DNA from: Lichenicoccus sp964246745
Lineage (GTDB): Bacteria > Pseudomonadota > Alphaproteobacteria > Acetobacterales > Acetobacteraceae
Assembly (NCBI GenBank): GCA_964246745.1
Contig: CAXTRK010000007.1
Span: 43,803-107,802, forward strand
Length of the DNA stretch: 64,000 nt
Direction: 5' to 3'
Positions within the stretch are counted from its first letter, which is position 1, and each line of letters opens with the position of its first letter. Made by a program: the position numbers and the translations under genes. The notes beneath the pieces are model-generated. The model did not search any database. It saw only the letters and a program-made list of their open reading frames with translations, and had not been told where the DNA came from. Below are positions 24,439 to 34,205 of this stretch, one piece after another.

Positions 24439-25521
24439 GTGGCACAGGCTGACAAGGAAGACCGGACAGAGGCGCCCTCCGCACGGGCGCTGGCGCGGGC
24501 GCGCGAGGAAGGCAAGGTTGCGGTCTCGCGTGAGTTGCAGTCGCTGTCTGGTCTCGGCGCAGGCGTGCTGGTCTTGACAATGGCGGTGCCCCTCGAGGCG
24601 GCTCATTTTGTCGCGCGCATGCGGGGGATGATGCAGAATGCCGGAAGCATCGACTTCTCCGGCGGCGGCGGACTGCTGGTCTGGCGCGAAGCCATAGGGT
24701 TTTGTCCCATCCTGGCCGGACCGGTGCTTCTGGCGGTCTGTGCTGGCGCGATCCTCGTCACCATGGTGCAGACCGGCTTCCTGTTTCACCCGCAATCGTT
24801 GATGCCGCAACTGAACCGCATGAGTCCGATGCGCGGGATCTCGCGCATCTTTGGCGGCGAGACTGCGGTTGAGGGACTGAAGTCGCTGGTCAAGCTGACC
24901 GCTTTCAGTGCTGCGGTGTGGCACGTGCTCGGCGGTCTCTTTCCGGTCCTGCTGAGTGCTACCGGCTGGCAGGCGGCGACGCTCGCCCGCCAGATGACCC
25001 GGCTCACGCTGCATGCGGTCATCATGGTGCTGGCAGTGCAGGCGGGCATCGCCCTGCTTGATGTCGGCTGGGTGCGCTACAAGCATCTCTCCGGATTGCG
25101 AATGAGCCGGCAGGAGTTACGAGACGAGAACCGCGAGAGCGAAGGCGATCCCCATGTCAAGGCCAGAATTCGGCAACTGCGCCGCCGGCGTGCCGCGAAG
25201 CGAATGATGGCAGCGGTGCCAAAGGCTACCGTGGTGGTGACCAACCCCACCCACTATGCGGTAGCGCTTGCCTACGAGAGCGGCAGCAAGGCGGCGCCCA
25301 AGATTGTTGCCAAGGGCATGGATGAGCTTGCCGCGCGCATACGCGACGTGGCGCGGGACCACAGGATACCGGTGGTGTCAAACCCGCCTTTGGCGCGGGC
25401 ACTCTACACATTGCCAATCGACTCAGAGCTTCCACGTGAGCACTTCCAGGTGGTTGCCGGCATCATCGCCTATGTCTGGCGGCTGCGTCGGCCTCCGCCT
25501 GGCGCGCCTCCGGTCCAGTGA
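24439..25521 (+). CDS. flhB: Flagellar export switch protein FlhB
   Basis: A 360-aa inner-membrane protein with a cytosolic autocleaving domain that switches export from hook to filament substrates. GTG start. The N-terminus DKEDRTEAPSARALARAREEG is typical, about four transmembrane segments follow, and the cleavage motif NPTH lies at residues 269-272, followed by YAVAL. The downstream segment VVSNPPLARALY is conserved. Last gene of the flgB operon. Confidence 0.97.
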   Translation: MAQADKEDRTEAPSARALARAREEGKVAVSRELQSLSGLGAGVLVLTMAVPLEAAHFVARMRGMMQNAGSIDFSGGGGLLVWREAIGFCPILAGPVLLAVCAGAILVTMVQTGFLFHPQSLMPQLNRMSPMRGISRIFGGETAVEGLKSLVKLTAFSAAVWHVLGGLFPVLLSATGWQAATLARQMTRLTLHAVIMVLAVQAGIALLDVGWVRYKHLSGLRMSRQELRDENRESEGDPHVKARIRQLRRRRAAKRMMAAVPKATVVVTNPTHYAVALAYESGSKAAPKIVAKGMDELAARIRDVARDHRIPVVSNPPLARALYTLPIDSELPREHFQVVAGIIAYVWRLRRPPPGAPPVQ

Positions 25522-25590
25522 AATTCGAAAATGCTTGCATGATCCCGTTTTGTTCTAGTAGTCCATAGCGCGAACAGTTTCTTAATTTCT

Positions 25591-25601
25591 GTTATGATAA
25601 C
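25591..25601 (+). promoter_or_regulatory. Palindrome over the likely recA -10 box
   Basis: GTTATGATAAC is a perfect inverted repeat (five-base arms, one-base centre) in the AT-rich leader of recA. TATGAT at 25593-25598 within it matches five of six -10 bases; the -35 region upstream is weak. No alphaproteobacterial LexA site (GAAC-N7-GAAC or GTTC-N7-GTTC) was found in the 180-base leader. Confidence 0.35.
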
Positions 25602-25706
25602 ATAATGAATGGCGGCACATCTGGTTGCAGCGGCAGGCCGCCATGTGACACTCTGCAAGGACACTGTCTGGCTCGCCCCGGCGAGACCGAGTTTGGGGAA
25701 GCAAGC

Positions 25707-26744
<1,038 letters not shown>

Positions 26745-26856
26745 GCCTTCAATCGGGCTGCTTTCGATCTCGGCGTATTGTCACCGACAAGAGGGAGTGC
26801 GAAGCAGACCAGTGTTACCTCCGGCGCGCGCAGGAGGGCCACGGTTGGAATGAGAC

Positions 26857-28077
26857 ATGACAAAGATCAAGGTAAAGGAACCCGTCGTCGAGCTCGACGG
26901 CGACGAAATGACTCGTATCATCTGGAGCTTTATCAAGCAGAAGCTGATCCTGCCGTATCTCGATGTCGATCTGAAATACTATGATCTGGGCATCGAGCAC
27001 CGTGATGCGACCGATGATCAGGTGACGCTGGAGTGCGCGCGCGCCATCAAGACGTATGGCGTTGGCGTGAAATGCGCGACGATCACTCCGGACGAGGCGC
27101 GCGTCGCGGAATTCGGTCTCAAGAAGATGTGGCGTTCGCCGAACGGCACCATACGCAACGTCCTGGACGGGACCATCTTTCGCGAGCCGATCATCTGCTC
27201 GAACGTGCCGCGGCTGGTGCCGCACTGGACCCGGCCGATCGTGATCGGTCGCCACGCCTATGGAGATATCTACCGCGCCGCGGAGACCAAGATTCCCGGC
27301 GCCGGCACGGTCACGCTCACCTACCGGCCCGCGGACGGCGCAGCACCCATCACGCTTGATGTGCATGATTTCAAAGGCCCAGGCGTGGCGCTCGCCATCC
27401 ATAACACCAAGGCTTCGATCGAGGGGTTCGCGCGCGCCAGCTTCGCCTATGGCCGTGACCGACAGTTGCCGGTCTATCTCTCCACCAAGAATACCATCCT
27501 CAAGGCCTATGACGGCATGTTCAAGGATGTGTTCCAGGCGGTGTTTGAAGCAGAGTTCAAGGCCGATTTTGATCGGCTTGGACTCACCTACGAGCACCGG
27601 CTGATCGACGACATGGTGGCGGCGGCGCTGAAATGGTCGGGCGGCTATGTCTGGGCGTGCAAGAACTACGACGGTGATGTGCAAAGCGACATTGTTGCAC
27701 AGGGTTTCGGCAGTCTCGGGTTGATGACCTCGGTGCTGCTGGCGCCTGACGGCAACACGGTCGAGTCCGAAGCGGCGCACGGGACAGTGACTCGACACTA
27801 CCGCGACTATCAGAAGGGGCGGCAGACGAGCACGAATCCGATCGCTTCGATCTTCGCCTGGACGCGCGGCCTGATCTATCGCGGCCGCTTCGACAATACT
27901 CCCGATGTCACTCAGTTTGCCGAGACGCTGGAGCGCGTTTGCGTCGCCACGGTGGAGGCCGGATTTATGACCAAGGATCTCGCCTTGCTGGTAGGCCCCG
28001 CGCAGAAATGGCTTAATACCGAGGACTTCCTGGGTAAGATCGACGACAATCTGCGGACCGCGATTGCCCGCGGCTAG
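26857..28077 (+). CDS. icd: NADP-dependent isocitrate dehydrogenase
   Basis: A 406-aa TCA-cycle enzyme converting isocitrate to 2-oxoglutarate and CO2. It belongs to the eukaryote-like homodimeric type common in alphaproteobacteria: VVELDGDEMTRIIW at the start, LKKMWRSPNGTIRNVL, HAYGDIYRA, and the C-terminal ESEAAHGTVTRHYR with NPIASIFAW. Length is normal. It stands alone between recA and a small DUF2934 gene. Confidence 0.97.
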   Translation: MTKIKVKEPVVELDGDEMTRIIWSFIKQKLILPYLDVDLKYYDLGIEHRDATDDQVTLECARAIKTYGVGVKCATITPDEARVAEFGLKKMWRSPNGTIRNVLDGTIFREPIICSNVPRLVPHWTRPIVIGRHAYGDIYRAAETKIPGAGTVTLTYRPADGAAPITLDVHDFKGPGVALAIHNTKASIEGFARASFAYGRDRQLPVYLSTKNTILKAYDGMFKDVFQAVFEAEFKADFDRLGLTYEHRLIDDMVAAALKWSGGYVWACKNYDGDVQSDIVAQGFGSLGLMTSVLLAPDGNTVESEAAHGTVTRHYRDYQKGRQTSTNPIASIFAWTRGLIYRGRFDNTPDVTQFAETLERVCVATVEAGFMTKDLALLVGPAQKWLNTEDFLGKIDDNLRTAIARG

Positions 28078-28099
28078 GCCTCACGTCGAAGCAGAGGGA

Positions 28100-28255
28100 T
28101 CAGGACGTCTGTTTCGGACGATCCTGCTCCTTGATCTGACGCAATGCCTCCTCCCAGTATTCGTCATTGCGGCCGTGCGGGCGCCCGTCCTTCTCCCATA
28201 ACTCGTAAGCGCGTACCCGGACGCGTTCGTCATGGCGTTTGGCTTCGTCACTCAT
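28100..28255 (-). CDS. DUF2934 small protein
   Basis: A 51-aa protein read by hand from the minus strand (ATG at 28255, TGA at 28102-28100). It has the DUF2934 pattern: ERVRVRAYELWEKDGRPHG followed by NDEYWEEALRQI. This small, widespread helical domain is common in alphaproteobacteria; its role is unknown. It is convergent with icd, 22 bases away. The clear motif makes this a real gene despite its size. Confidence 0.85.
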   Translation of the reverse strand: MSDEAKRHDERVRVRAYELWEKDGRPHGRNDEYWEEALRQIKEQDRPKQTS

Positions 28256-28373
28256 CGTTCTCAATCCCGGTCACGGCACGGTGAGGTTCAATCATGCCGG
28301 AGTGGCCTGTCGAGAGGCAATCGGCACGACGTGTGACAAAAACATCTGAGCCGCCACCGCGTTGCGCGATTGT

Positions 28374-29549
28374 TCAATCATCCGGGTGACAGGCGTCCTG
28401 CCGATACGGGGATAGCGTCGATAGTTCGGAGATCTCGGCGAGGCGGGCGGCGCGTTCCTCCTCGAGAAAGCCGGCGATGGCTTCGCGCAGACCGGGATGG
28501 GCAATCCAGTGCGCGGAATAGGTCGGCTGCGGCAGGTAGCCGCGCTGGATTTTGTGTTCGCCCTGTGCACCCGCCTCGACTCGGCGCAGACCATGCTCGA
28601 TCGCGAACTCGATGGCGCGATAGTAGCAGAGTTCGAAGTGCAGGAAGGGCCAGTCCCCGATACAGCCCCAGTTGCGTCCGTACAGGGTATCCTTGCCAAG
28701 CAGGTTGAGTGCGCCCGCCACCGCGCGTCCATCATGCTCGGCAAGCATCAGCACAACGCGCTCACCCAACCTTTCCGCAAGCAATGGAAAAAATCGCTCG
28801 CTGAGATAGGCGCTGCCCCATTTGCGGTCCACGGTCGCGGTATAGAACCGGTAGAACGCCTTCCAGTGCGCCGGAAGGATTTCGCCTCCCCGCAAAGTGC
28901 GGAAGCTGAGACCGCAGGCGTTTGCATCACGCCGCTCGCGACGCACGCTCTTGCGTTTGCGCGAACTTAGGCCGGCCAGGAAGTCCTCGAAGCTGCCATA
29001 GCCTGCATTGTCCCAGTGGAACTGGGTGCCAAGCCGCTGCAGCCATCCGGCGGCGCCGAGCTGCTCGTATTCCGACGCCTCACAGAACGTCACATGCACC
29101 GACGAGAGACGCAGTTCGGCGCAGCTCTGGCTCAGTCCCGATGCCAGCGCGCGCAGGATTACCGGGCGGCGCTCGGGGGCGAGATCCGCGTGGAGCAGCA
29201 GACGTGGCCCTGGCACGGGACTGAAGGGCGCTGCCACCTGCAGCTTTGGATAATAGCGGCCGCCGGCCCGCTCGAACGCGGCCGCCCAGCCGTGATCGAA
29301 CACGTATTCGCCGTAGCTGTGCGACTTGGCATACATGGGTGCTGCCGCCACCAGCCTGCCGTCCTCGTGCAAGGTGGCGTGACGCGGCAGCCAACCCGTC
29401 CGCGGGCCGGCGGAGCCGCTATCCTCGACCGCGGAGAGAAAGCCGTGGCTGACGAACGGATTGTCGTTCCCCGCGCAGAGGTCCCATTCGGCGGCATCGA
29501 TGTCCTTGATCGCGGGATGCAGGGCGAGAGAGAAAGCCGGGTCTGTCAT
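28374..29549 (-). CDS. COG3146 / FemAB-like acyltransferase
   Basis: A 391-aa protein of the large GNAT-fold group once annotated as 'peptidogalycan biosynthesis' (COG3146). ATG 29549 gives the family N-terminus DPAFSLALHPAIKDIDAAEWD; the frame is open upstream to 29726 without need. Motifs include NPFVSHGFLSAVEDSGSAG, LSSRKRKSVRRERRDA, FYTATVDRKWG, and AGAQGEHKIQRGYLPQPTYS. The substrate is unknown. It follows ridA with a 52-base gap and is probably the last gene of the TSCPD-ridA-x operon. Confidence 0.82.
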   Translation of the reverse strand: MTDPAFSLALHPAIKDIDAAEWDLCAGNDNPFVSHGFLSAVEDSGSAGPRTGWLPRHATLHEDGRLVAAAPMYAKSHSYGEYVFDHGWAAAFERAGGRYYPKLQVAAPFSPVPGPRLLLHADLAPERRPVILRALASGLSQSCAELRLSSVHVTFCEASEYEQLGAAGWLQRLGTQFHWDNAGYGSFEDFLAGLSSRKRKSVRRERRDANACGLSFRTLRGGEILPAHWKAFYRFYTATVDRKWGSAYLSERFFPLLAERLGERVVLMLAEHDGRAVAGALNLLGKDTLYGRNWGCIGDWPFLHFELCYYRAIEFAIEHGLRRVEAGAQGEHKIQRGYLPQPTYSAHWIAHPGLREAIAGFLEEERAARLAEISELSTLSPYRQDACHPDD

Positions 29550-29601
29550 GCGTGGCGATATGGCGCGGCGCACAAGCCGCCGAAAGGCGCCAAGCCGCAT
29601 C

Positions 29602-30087
29602 TCATGTGATCTCGAACAATCCCTCGACCTCGACCGGAGCATCCAGCGGCAGAGAGGGCACTCCGATGGTGGAGCGGGCATGCCGTCCGGCTTCGCCAAA
29701 CACGCCCGCCATGAGATCGGACGCACCGTTCATCACTGTCGCGTGCTGGGTGAAGTCGGCGGTACAGGCAATGAAGCCACCAAGACGGACGACGCGTGTC
29801 ACACGATCAAGCGTGCCGAGCTGCGCCTTGATCTGTGCCAGCAGGTTGATCGCGCAGGCGCGCGCGGCGGCGGCGCCCTGCTCGATGCTGACGCCGCCGC
29901 CGAGCTTGCCGGTCGAACTCAGACGTCCCTCGATCAGAGGCAGTTGGCCGGACACCACCAGCAGGTTGCCGGTGTCCACCGCCGCGACATAGTTCGCCAC
30001 CGGCGACGCCGCCGCGGGCAGGGTCACGCCCATCGCCGCAAGACGCTGCTCGCGCCCTGATGCCTGTGTCTCCGATGCCTGGGTCAT
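29602..30087 (-). CDS. RidA family protein
   Basis: A 161-aa protein of the RidA/YjgF/YER057c family, which hydrolyses reactive enamine/imine intermediates. Starts at ATG 30087 (the frame is open to 30135). Motifs include NYVAAVDTGNLLVVSGQLP, ACAINLLAQIKAQLGTLD, and near the C-terminus GRHARSTIGVPSLPLDAPVEVEG, where Arg and Glu belong to the RidA active site. Slightly longer than E. coli RidA because of an N-terminal extension. It lies 13 bases after the TSCPD gene. Confidence 0.9.
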   Translation of the reverse strand: MTQASETQASGREQRLAAMGVTLPAAASPVANYVAAVDTGNLLVVSGQLPLIEGRLSSTGKLGGGVSIEQGAAAARACAINLLAQIKAQLGTLDRVTRVVRLGGFIACTADFTQHATVMNGASDLMAGVFGEAGRHARSTIGVPSLPLDAPVEVEGLFEIT

Positions 30088-30100
30088 CGCCCGCTTCCCG

Positions 30101-31585
30101 TCAGCCGACCAGCCGCAAGTCGCGCCGGCGAGCACTCACAGTGCGAACGGAGGGCAGATCAAGTGGCAGCATGACCTCATCCGCCGGCGCCGTGGTGTCC
30201 TCCTGCGGCGCGTCTGGAAGCGCGCGTCCGAGATAGGCCAGAGCCAGGGCGCGGAAGGCGTAGTCCAGTATTGAACTGGCCTGGCCCACAGCCGCATCGC
30301 CCTCGACGGCGCCATGCGGACCGAAGCTGGTGTAGGCGAAGGCGTCAACATAGGCGTCAAGCGGCACGCCATGCTGCAGGCCGACGCTGACCGCCTGGCT
30401 GAACGCCTCCATCAGCCCGCGTTGAGCGGGGCTGTCGCGCACCGGGCTGATCGCGAGTTCGCCGATCGTGCCGTCCGCATACTCGCCGGTGCGCAGGTAA
30501 AGCCGGTGGCCGCCGACCGATGCCTTCTGAGTGAACCCGCCATGACGTGATGGCAAATCCCGCCGCCTCGGAGAAGCGCGATCCCGCTTGATCATGGCCG
30601 CGTGCGACGGAGCGGGCGCTGGCACACGGTCGACGAACGGGCGGACGGCGCGATGCATGGCCTGAACCGCGGCGGCGTCGGCTGGGCGCAGCACTGCGCG
30701 GCCATCGAGAGAAGCCGCAAGCGCCGCCGCCGGGCTGATCCCGCGTGCCGCCAGGCGCGCGAGCGTGCTCTCCGCCAGGGTGCCGTCCGCGCTGAGCGGC
30801 GAGAAGACTGGAGCGATGCCGCACGCCTCGAAGCCGAGCAAGGCGTCGACCGGTCCGGGCGCGGAAAAGCCGCTTTCAATCCCGACCGGTCGCGGGAACA
30901 ATTCCGGCGTCGGGGCTGGCATCCGCGCCACCGCTCGTTGCCATGCTTCAAGGGCGCGCGCCGCCAGGTGCGGCACGAGGCAGTGTCGCGGTGGCGCCAC
31001 GGCAAGCCCATGCCGCGGCGCGGCGTCGGCATGTATGGTTGCAGTCGCCAGAGCGGTAAGGCAGGCGGCGATATCGCGCGCGGGGTCGCTGTCATAGTCG
31101 AGACCCAGCATCGCCAGGCAGGCGTCAAGATTGCCGAGCAGGAGACGCGTGCCTGTGCCGCCAAGCCCCCGCAGCGCCACAGAGACGGTCTCGAGAGCGT
31201 CGACATACAGATCCAGGTCAAAGCTGGTCCCAGGCTGCGCGAAAGCGGCCAGGTTGACCACGAAACTGGGTGCATCGCGCGTGTCGCCGCGCCAGACGCC
31301 CTCGCCGGCGGCAGCCGCTTGCGCGCGGAGCAGGACAGCGAGGCGACGCGGCAATCCGTCGTCATCGGGGACGGACGCGGCAATCCGGTCGATCCACACC
31401 AAAGCGGCACCGGCGAGACTGACCGCGCCGTGTCCTGGAGCAAGACAGGCCAGAGCGGCGGCGGCGCTGTCGCTCCAGCCAGCGGGCAGGGTAACGGCGC
31501 GCTGGCGGGTGTCCGGGTCGGCGCCGATCTGGAGGGTGCGCATGCGCACGCCGTTCCAGGGAGCCGTCGCAGATCGAGCCTTCAT
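30101..31585 (-). CDS. TSCPD protein derived from B12-dependent ribonucleotide reductase
   Basis: A 494-aa protein. Its C-terminal part (about 350-470) matches the tail of class II ribonucleotide reductase NrdJ: KASVGGHRLYLRTGEYADG, LGLQ/VGLQHGVPLDAYVDAF, and SILDYAFRALALAYLGR. The N-terminal 340 residues look like a shortened RNR barrel (SFDLDLYVDALETVSVALRGLGG, ACLAMLGLDYDSDPARD, LLGFEACGIAPVF), but no redox-active cysteine set or radical-site motif could be seen. It is probably a non-catalytic paralogue. First gene of an operon with ridA and the COG3146 gene; divergent from the NDUFA12 gene. Confidence 0.75.
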   Translation of the reverse strand: MKARSATAPWNGVRMRTLQIGADPDTRQRAVTLPAGWSDSAAAALACLAPGHGAVSLAGAALVWIDRIAASVPDDDGLPRRLAVLLRAQAAAAGEGVWRGDTRDAPSFVVNLAAFAQPGTSFDLDLYVDALETVSVALRGLGGTGTRLLLGNLDACLAMLGLDYDSDPARDIAACLTALATATIHADAAPRHGLAVAPPRHCLVPHLAARALEAWQRAVARMPAPTPELFPRPVGIESGFSAPGPVDALLGFEACGIAPVFSPLSADGTLAESTLARLAARGISPAAALAASLDGRAVLRPADAAAVQAMHRAVRPFVDRVPAPAPSHAAMIKRDRASPRRRDLPSRHGGFTQKASVGGHRLYLRTGEYADGTIGELAISPVRDSPAQRGLMEAFSQAVSVGLQHGVPLDAYVDAFAYTSFGPHGAVEGDAAVGQASSILDYAFRALALAYLGRALPDAPQEDTTAPADEVMLPLDLPSVRTVSARRRDLRLVG

Positions 31586-31774
31586 CGTTGGCCTCCAGCC
31601 TGTTCTGGCCCGGCGTTGCGGCCGGTGTCCACACGGTCGATGCTACGCGGCGCGGCCACCGATCCCAAGCTGTATATTGGTGCCGGAGAGGCGCTGCTGC
31701 TACCGCATGTTGTGGATATCCGGGATAACTCGTTGCGGATGGACCGGGCGGCGGGCGATGCGTATATCTCCCTG

Positions 31775-32137
31775 ATGACCAATCTCGGCACCCGGCTGTT
31801 CACCATGCTGAGGGGACGGCTGATCGGCACGGACGCCGACGGCCGCACCTACTATCAGGAGCGTGGCGCCAGCCGGAGTGGGCCCCGCCGGCTGCGCCGC
31901 TGGGTGATCTACCGGCCTGGCGAGGACGCCTCCTCGGTGCCGGCAGAGTGGTGGAACTGGCTGCACTACGCTGATGCGTCGCCGCTGCCGCCAAGCGTCC
32001 GCAAACCATGGCAGTTGCCATTCCAACCCAATCGCACGGGTAGCCTCGCCGGCTACCGTCCGCCCGGCAGCGACTATCTGGGCGGCCATCGCCGATCCGG
32101 TCACGGTGATTACGAAGCCTGGACACCTGACGCTTGA
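31775..32137 (+). CDS. NDUFA12 family protein (complex I accessory subunit)
   Basis: A 120-aa homologue of mitochondrial NDUFA12, an accessory subunit of NADH:ubiquinone oxidoreductase found in alphaproteobacteria. Motifs are LIGTDADGRTYYQER, RRWVIYRPGEDASSVPAEWWNWLHY, and PWQLPFQPNRTGSLAGYRPPG. ATG 31775 gives the normal length; ATG 31739 is an in-frame alternative. The very long open frame reaching to 30602 is a shadow of the opposite-strand TSCPD gene. Its stop overlaps the start of the MlaD-like gene. Confidence 0.92.
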   Translation: MTNLGTRLFTMLRGRLIGTDADGRTYYQERGASRSGPRRLRRWVIYRPGEDASSVPAEWWNWLHYADASPLPPSVRKPWQLPFQPNRTGSLAGYRPPGSDYLGGHRRSGHGDYEAWTPDA

Positions 32138-32655
32138 GGGGGGGCAATGTCACTGCCGGGCGCCGGCACGATCCGATCGAGTTGCTGGCTGGCGTCGTGC
32201 TGCTTGTCATGCTCGCCGGGCTGATCACAGGCGCGGTCGTCAGCAACGGCCGCGAAGACCAGAGCGGCTATCGCTTGACCGCACAGTTCGGCCATATCGA
32301 TGGCCTCGACATCGGCTCCGACGTGCGCCTGGCCGGGGTCGCCATCGGCCAGGTGGTGAAAGAGACGGTCAACCCAACGACCTATCAGGCGGTCGTGACG
32401 ATGACCATCCGTCGGGACATCAAGCTGCCGACCGACACCTCTGTCGTGGTGACCTCCGACAGCCTGCTGGGTGGCAAGTATCTGGCTGTCTCGCCGGGTG
32501 GCGCCGAGACGACGCTGCAGCCGGGTGGACGCATCGAGCAGACCCAAGGGTCGATCAGCCTCGAGCAACTGCTCAGCAAATTCATTCTCTCCGTCACTAA
32601 TGCTGCGTCGGCAAAGAAGCAGCCAACCCAGTCCGGCGGGTTGCCCCAACCTTGA
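32134..32655 (+). CDS. mlaD: MlaD-like MCE domain protein
   Basis: A 173-aa inner-membrane-anchored MCE protein, a periplasmic part of the Mla system that keeps phospholipids out of the outer leaflet. One transmembrane helix (about 16-35) follows the DPIELLAG motif. The MCE domain begins YRLTAQFGHIDGLDIGSDVR and includes VGVAIGQV-like sequence and SLLGGKYLAV. The only in-frame start near the expected N-terminus is TTG 32134, overlapping the preceding stop; a well-placed ATG at 32147 is out of frame. No mlaE/mlaF genes are adjacent. Confidence 0.85.
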   Translation: MRGGNVTAGRRHDPIELLAGVVLLVMLAGLITGAVVSNGREDQSGYRLTAQFGHIDGLDIGSDVRLAGVAIGQVVKETVNPTTYQAVVTMTIRRDIKLPTDTSVVVTSDSLLGGKYLAVSPGGAETTLQPGGRIEQTQGSISLEQLLSKFILSVTNAASAKKQPTQSGGLPQP

Positions 32656-32662
32656 CGCAGTT

Positions 32663-32869
32663 ATGACCCGGATTTGGCCGATGACGGACGGCACGCCGGT
32701 CTCCTGCCTGGAGAAGCTGCGCGTGCTGGAAGAGAATCACGTCGAGTTGGAAGGCGTGCTGCGCGACGCATTCGAGGATGCGGTGCTGATGGGCGTTGAC
32801 GCTGCCGCCATGCGTCGGATCCTGATCCAGATGGTCGAACAGCTCCGTTTTCCGAATGCCGCTCCGTGA
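32663..32869 (+). CDS. Small hypothetical helical protein
   Basis: A 68-aa acidic, helical protein of unknown function with EKLRVLEENHVELEGVLRDAFEDA and MRRILIQMVEQL. ATG 32663 lies 7 bases after the MlaD-like stop; ATG 32681 is an alternative. Its stop overlaps the GTG start of the DUF2155 gene by 4 bases, which supports translation within the operon. No signal or membrane segment. Confidence 0.6.
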   Translation: MTRIWPMTDGTPVSCLEKLRVLEENHVELEGVLRDAFEDAVLMGVDAAAMRRILIQMVEQLRFPNAAP

Positions 32870-33414
32870 GGCGTGCTCCATCGTACCTGCTCGGGGTGGT
32901 GGTCACGGTCTTCGGCATGGGCGTGGCCTGGGCTGCGGACCCGGTGGCGCCTCCCGCGATGTATCCGCCCGCTACCTGGGAGGGGCGCTCCGATGCGGTG
33001 TTGCGTGTGCTCGACCGCCTCGACTCGAACGTCGAGACGCTGACCATAACGGCTGGCCAGAGCGCGACCTTCAAGAGCGTCACGATCGCGGTGCAGAGCT
33101 GTCTGCAGCATCCGCCCGGCTTGCCGCCCGACGCCGCCGCGTCGCTGCGGATCACGGATGCGCATTCGGCCGCATCCGACTTCTCCGGCTGGATGTTCGC
33201 CGCCGAACCATTCGTCGCCGTGTTCCAGAGCCCGGTCTATGGAGTTCAGCTCGTCTCCTGCGGCGGCACCGCGGTGGCGCCCGCGGCTCCGACGCTGCCG
33301 CCGCCCGCAGTACCCGCGCCGCCCGCAAACGCGAACGCGGCCTCCCCCGACGCGGAGCCGAACCCGGTCTATCCGTCCGGGGGGCCGGATGCTTCCGCTC
33401 CGCCCCCACAGTAA
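32866..33414 (+). CDS. DUF2155 domain periplasmic protein
   Basis: A 182-aa secreted protein. A signal peptide occupies about 1-23 (ending in AWA/AD). The DUF2155 core spans about 45-135: VLRVLDRLDSNVETLTITAG, the CLQHPPG loop, then DFSGWMFAAEPFVAVFQSPVYGVQLVSC. A Pro/Ala-rich tail follows, longer than usual. The two cysteines may form a disulfide. The grouping NDUFA12-MlaD-DUF2155 is common in alphaproteobacteria; the function is unknown. GTG start overlapping the preceding gene. Confidence 0.85.
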   Translation: MRRAPSYLLGVVVTVFGMGVAWAADPVAPPAMYPPATWEGRSDAVLRVLDRLDSNVETLTITAGQSATFKSVTIAVQSCLQHPPGLPPDAAASLRITDAHSAASDFSGWMFAAEPFVAVFQSPVYGVQLVSCGGTAVAPAAPTLPPPAVPAPPANANAASPDAEPNPVYPSGGPDASAPPPQ

Positions 33415-33452
33415 GCGGCGGAACCGTGGCAGCGTCGCAAGGTTAGAGATGG

Positions 33453-34205
33453 ATGACGCACGCCCCTTGCGCGACACGGCGGAAGACGCCGGCCGCCGAC
33501 AAAGCGGCCTTCCTGCTGGATTTCGATGGAACCCTGGTCGACATCGCGCCGACCCCGGATGAGGTCCACGTTTCAGGAGCACTCTGCGGCGTGTTGCGCC
33601 GTCTGCGCGCGCGGGTTGGCGAGGCGTTGGCGGTGGTGACCGGCCGCCCGATCGATCAGATCGACCACTATCTGCCGGGTGTGCCGTATGCCATCGCGGG
33701 CGAACATGGCGTCACCATACGGCATGCGCCGGACGGTCCGATCGTTCATACCGAGCTGCCGTCAGTGCCGTTCGAGTGGCTGAAAGAGGCCGCGGCGTTG
33801 GCAAAAGCCAATCCAGGCGTCCTCATCGAGCGCAAGCGCGCGGGACTGGTGTTGCACTACCGCGGCAATCCGGGCGCCGGCGACACTCTCGAACGAGCGG
33901 CGCAGGCGATGGTCTCTGACAGCGGCGGCCGGTTTCATCTCCAGGCCTCGAAGATGGCGTGGGAAATTCGTCCGACCGGATTTGACAAGGGAGGAGCGGT
34001 ACGGCTGCTGATGCGCCAAGCGCCGTTCAAGGGCAGGCTGCCGGTCTTCATTGGCGATGACGTGACGGATGAAGACGGCATTCGCGCCGCACTCGCCTCG
34101 GGCGGCATCGGTTACAGAATCCCCGAAGACTTTGCGGACACGGCCGCTGTTCGCGCTTGGCTCGGACAGCTTGCCGATGGCGAGGAGCGTGCGTGGAACG
34201 CCTAG
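33453..34205 (+). CDS. otsB: Trehalose-6-phosphate phosphatase
   Basis: A 250-aa HAD phosphatase that removes phosphate from trehalose-6-phosphate. The nucleophile motif LLDFDGTLVDIAPTP has D24 and D26. Further motifs are VVTGRPIDQIDHYLPG, AGEHGVTIR, and near the end VFIGDDVTDEDGI (acidic Mg-binding pair). It precedes otsA and overlaps it by 13 bases. Together they form a two-gene pathway for the osmoprotectant trehalose. Confidence 0.96.
   Translation: MTHAPCATRRKTPAADKAAFLLDFDGTLVDIAPTPDEVHVSGALCGVLRRLRARVGEALAVVTGRPIDQIDHYLPGVPYAIAGEHGVTIRHAPDGPIVHTELPSVPFEWLKEAAALAKANPGVLIERKRAGLVLHYRGNPGAGDTLERAAQAMVSDSGGRFHLQASKMAWEIRPTGFDKGGAVRLLMRQAPFKGRLPVFIGDDVTDEDGIRAALASGGIGYRIPEDFADTAAVRAWLGQLADGEERAWNA

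Noticed and set aside
25540..25600. LexA box in the recA leader
   Set aside because: Single GTTC and GAAC words are present, but not as a repeat with 7-base spacing.
30602..31774. Long N-terminal extension of the NDUFA12 frame
   Set aside because: It runs antisense through the TSCPD gene and is low in complexity; NDUFA12 proteins begin near 31775.
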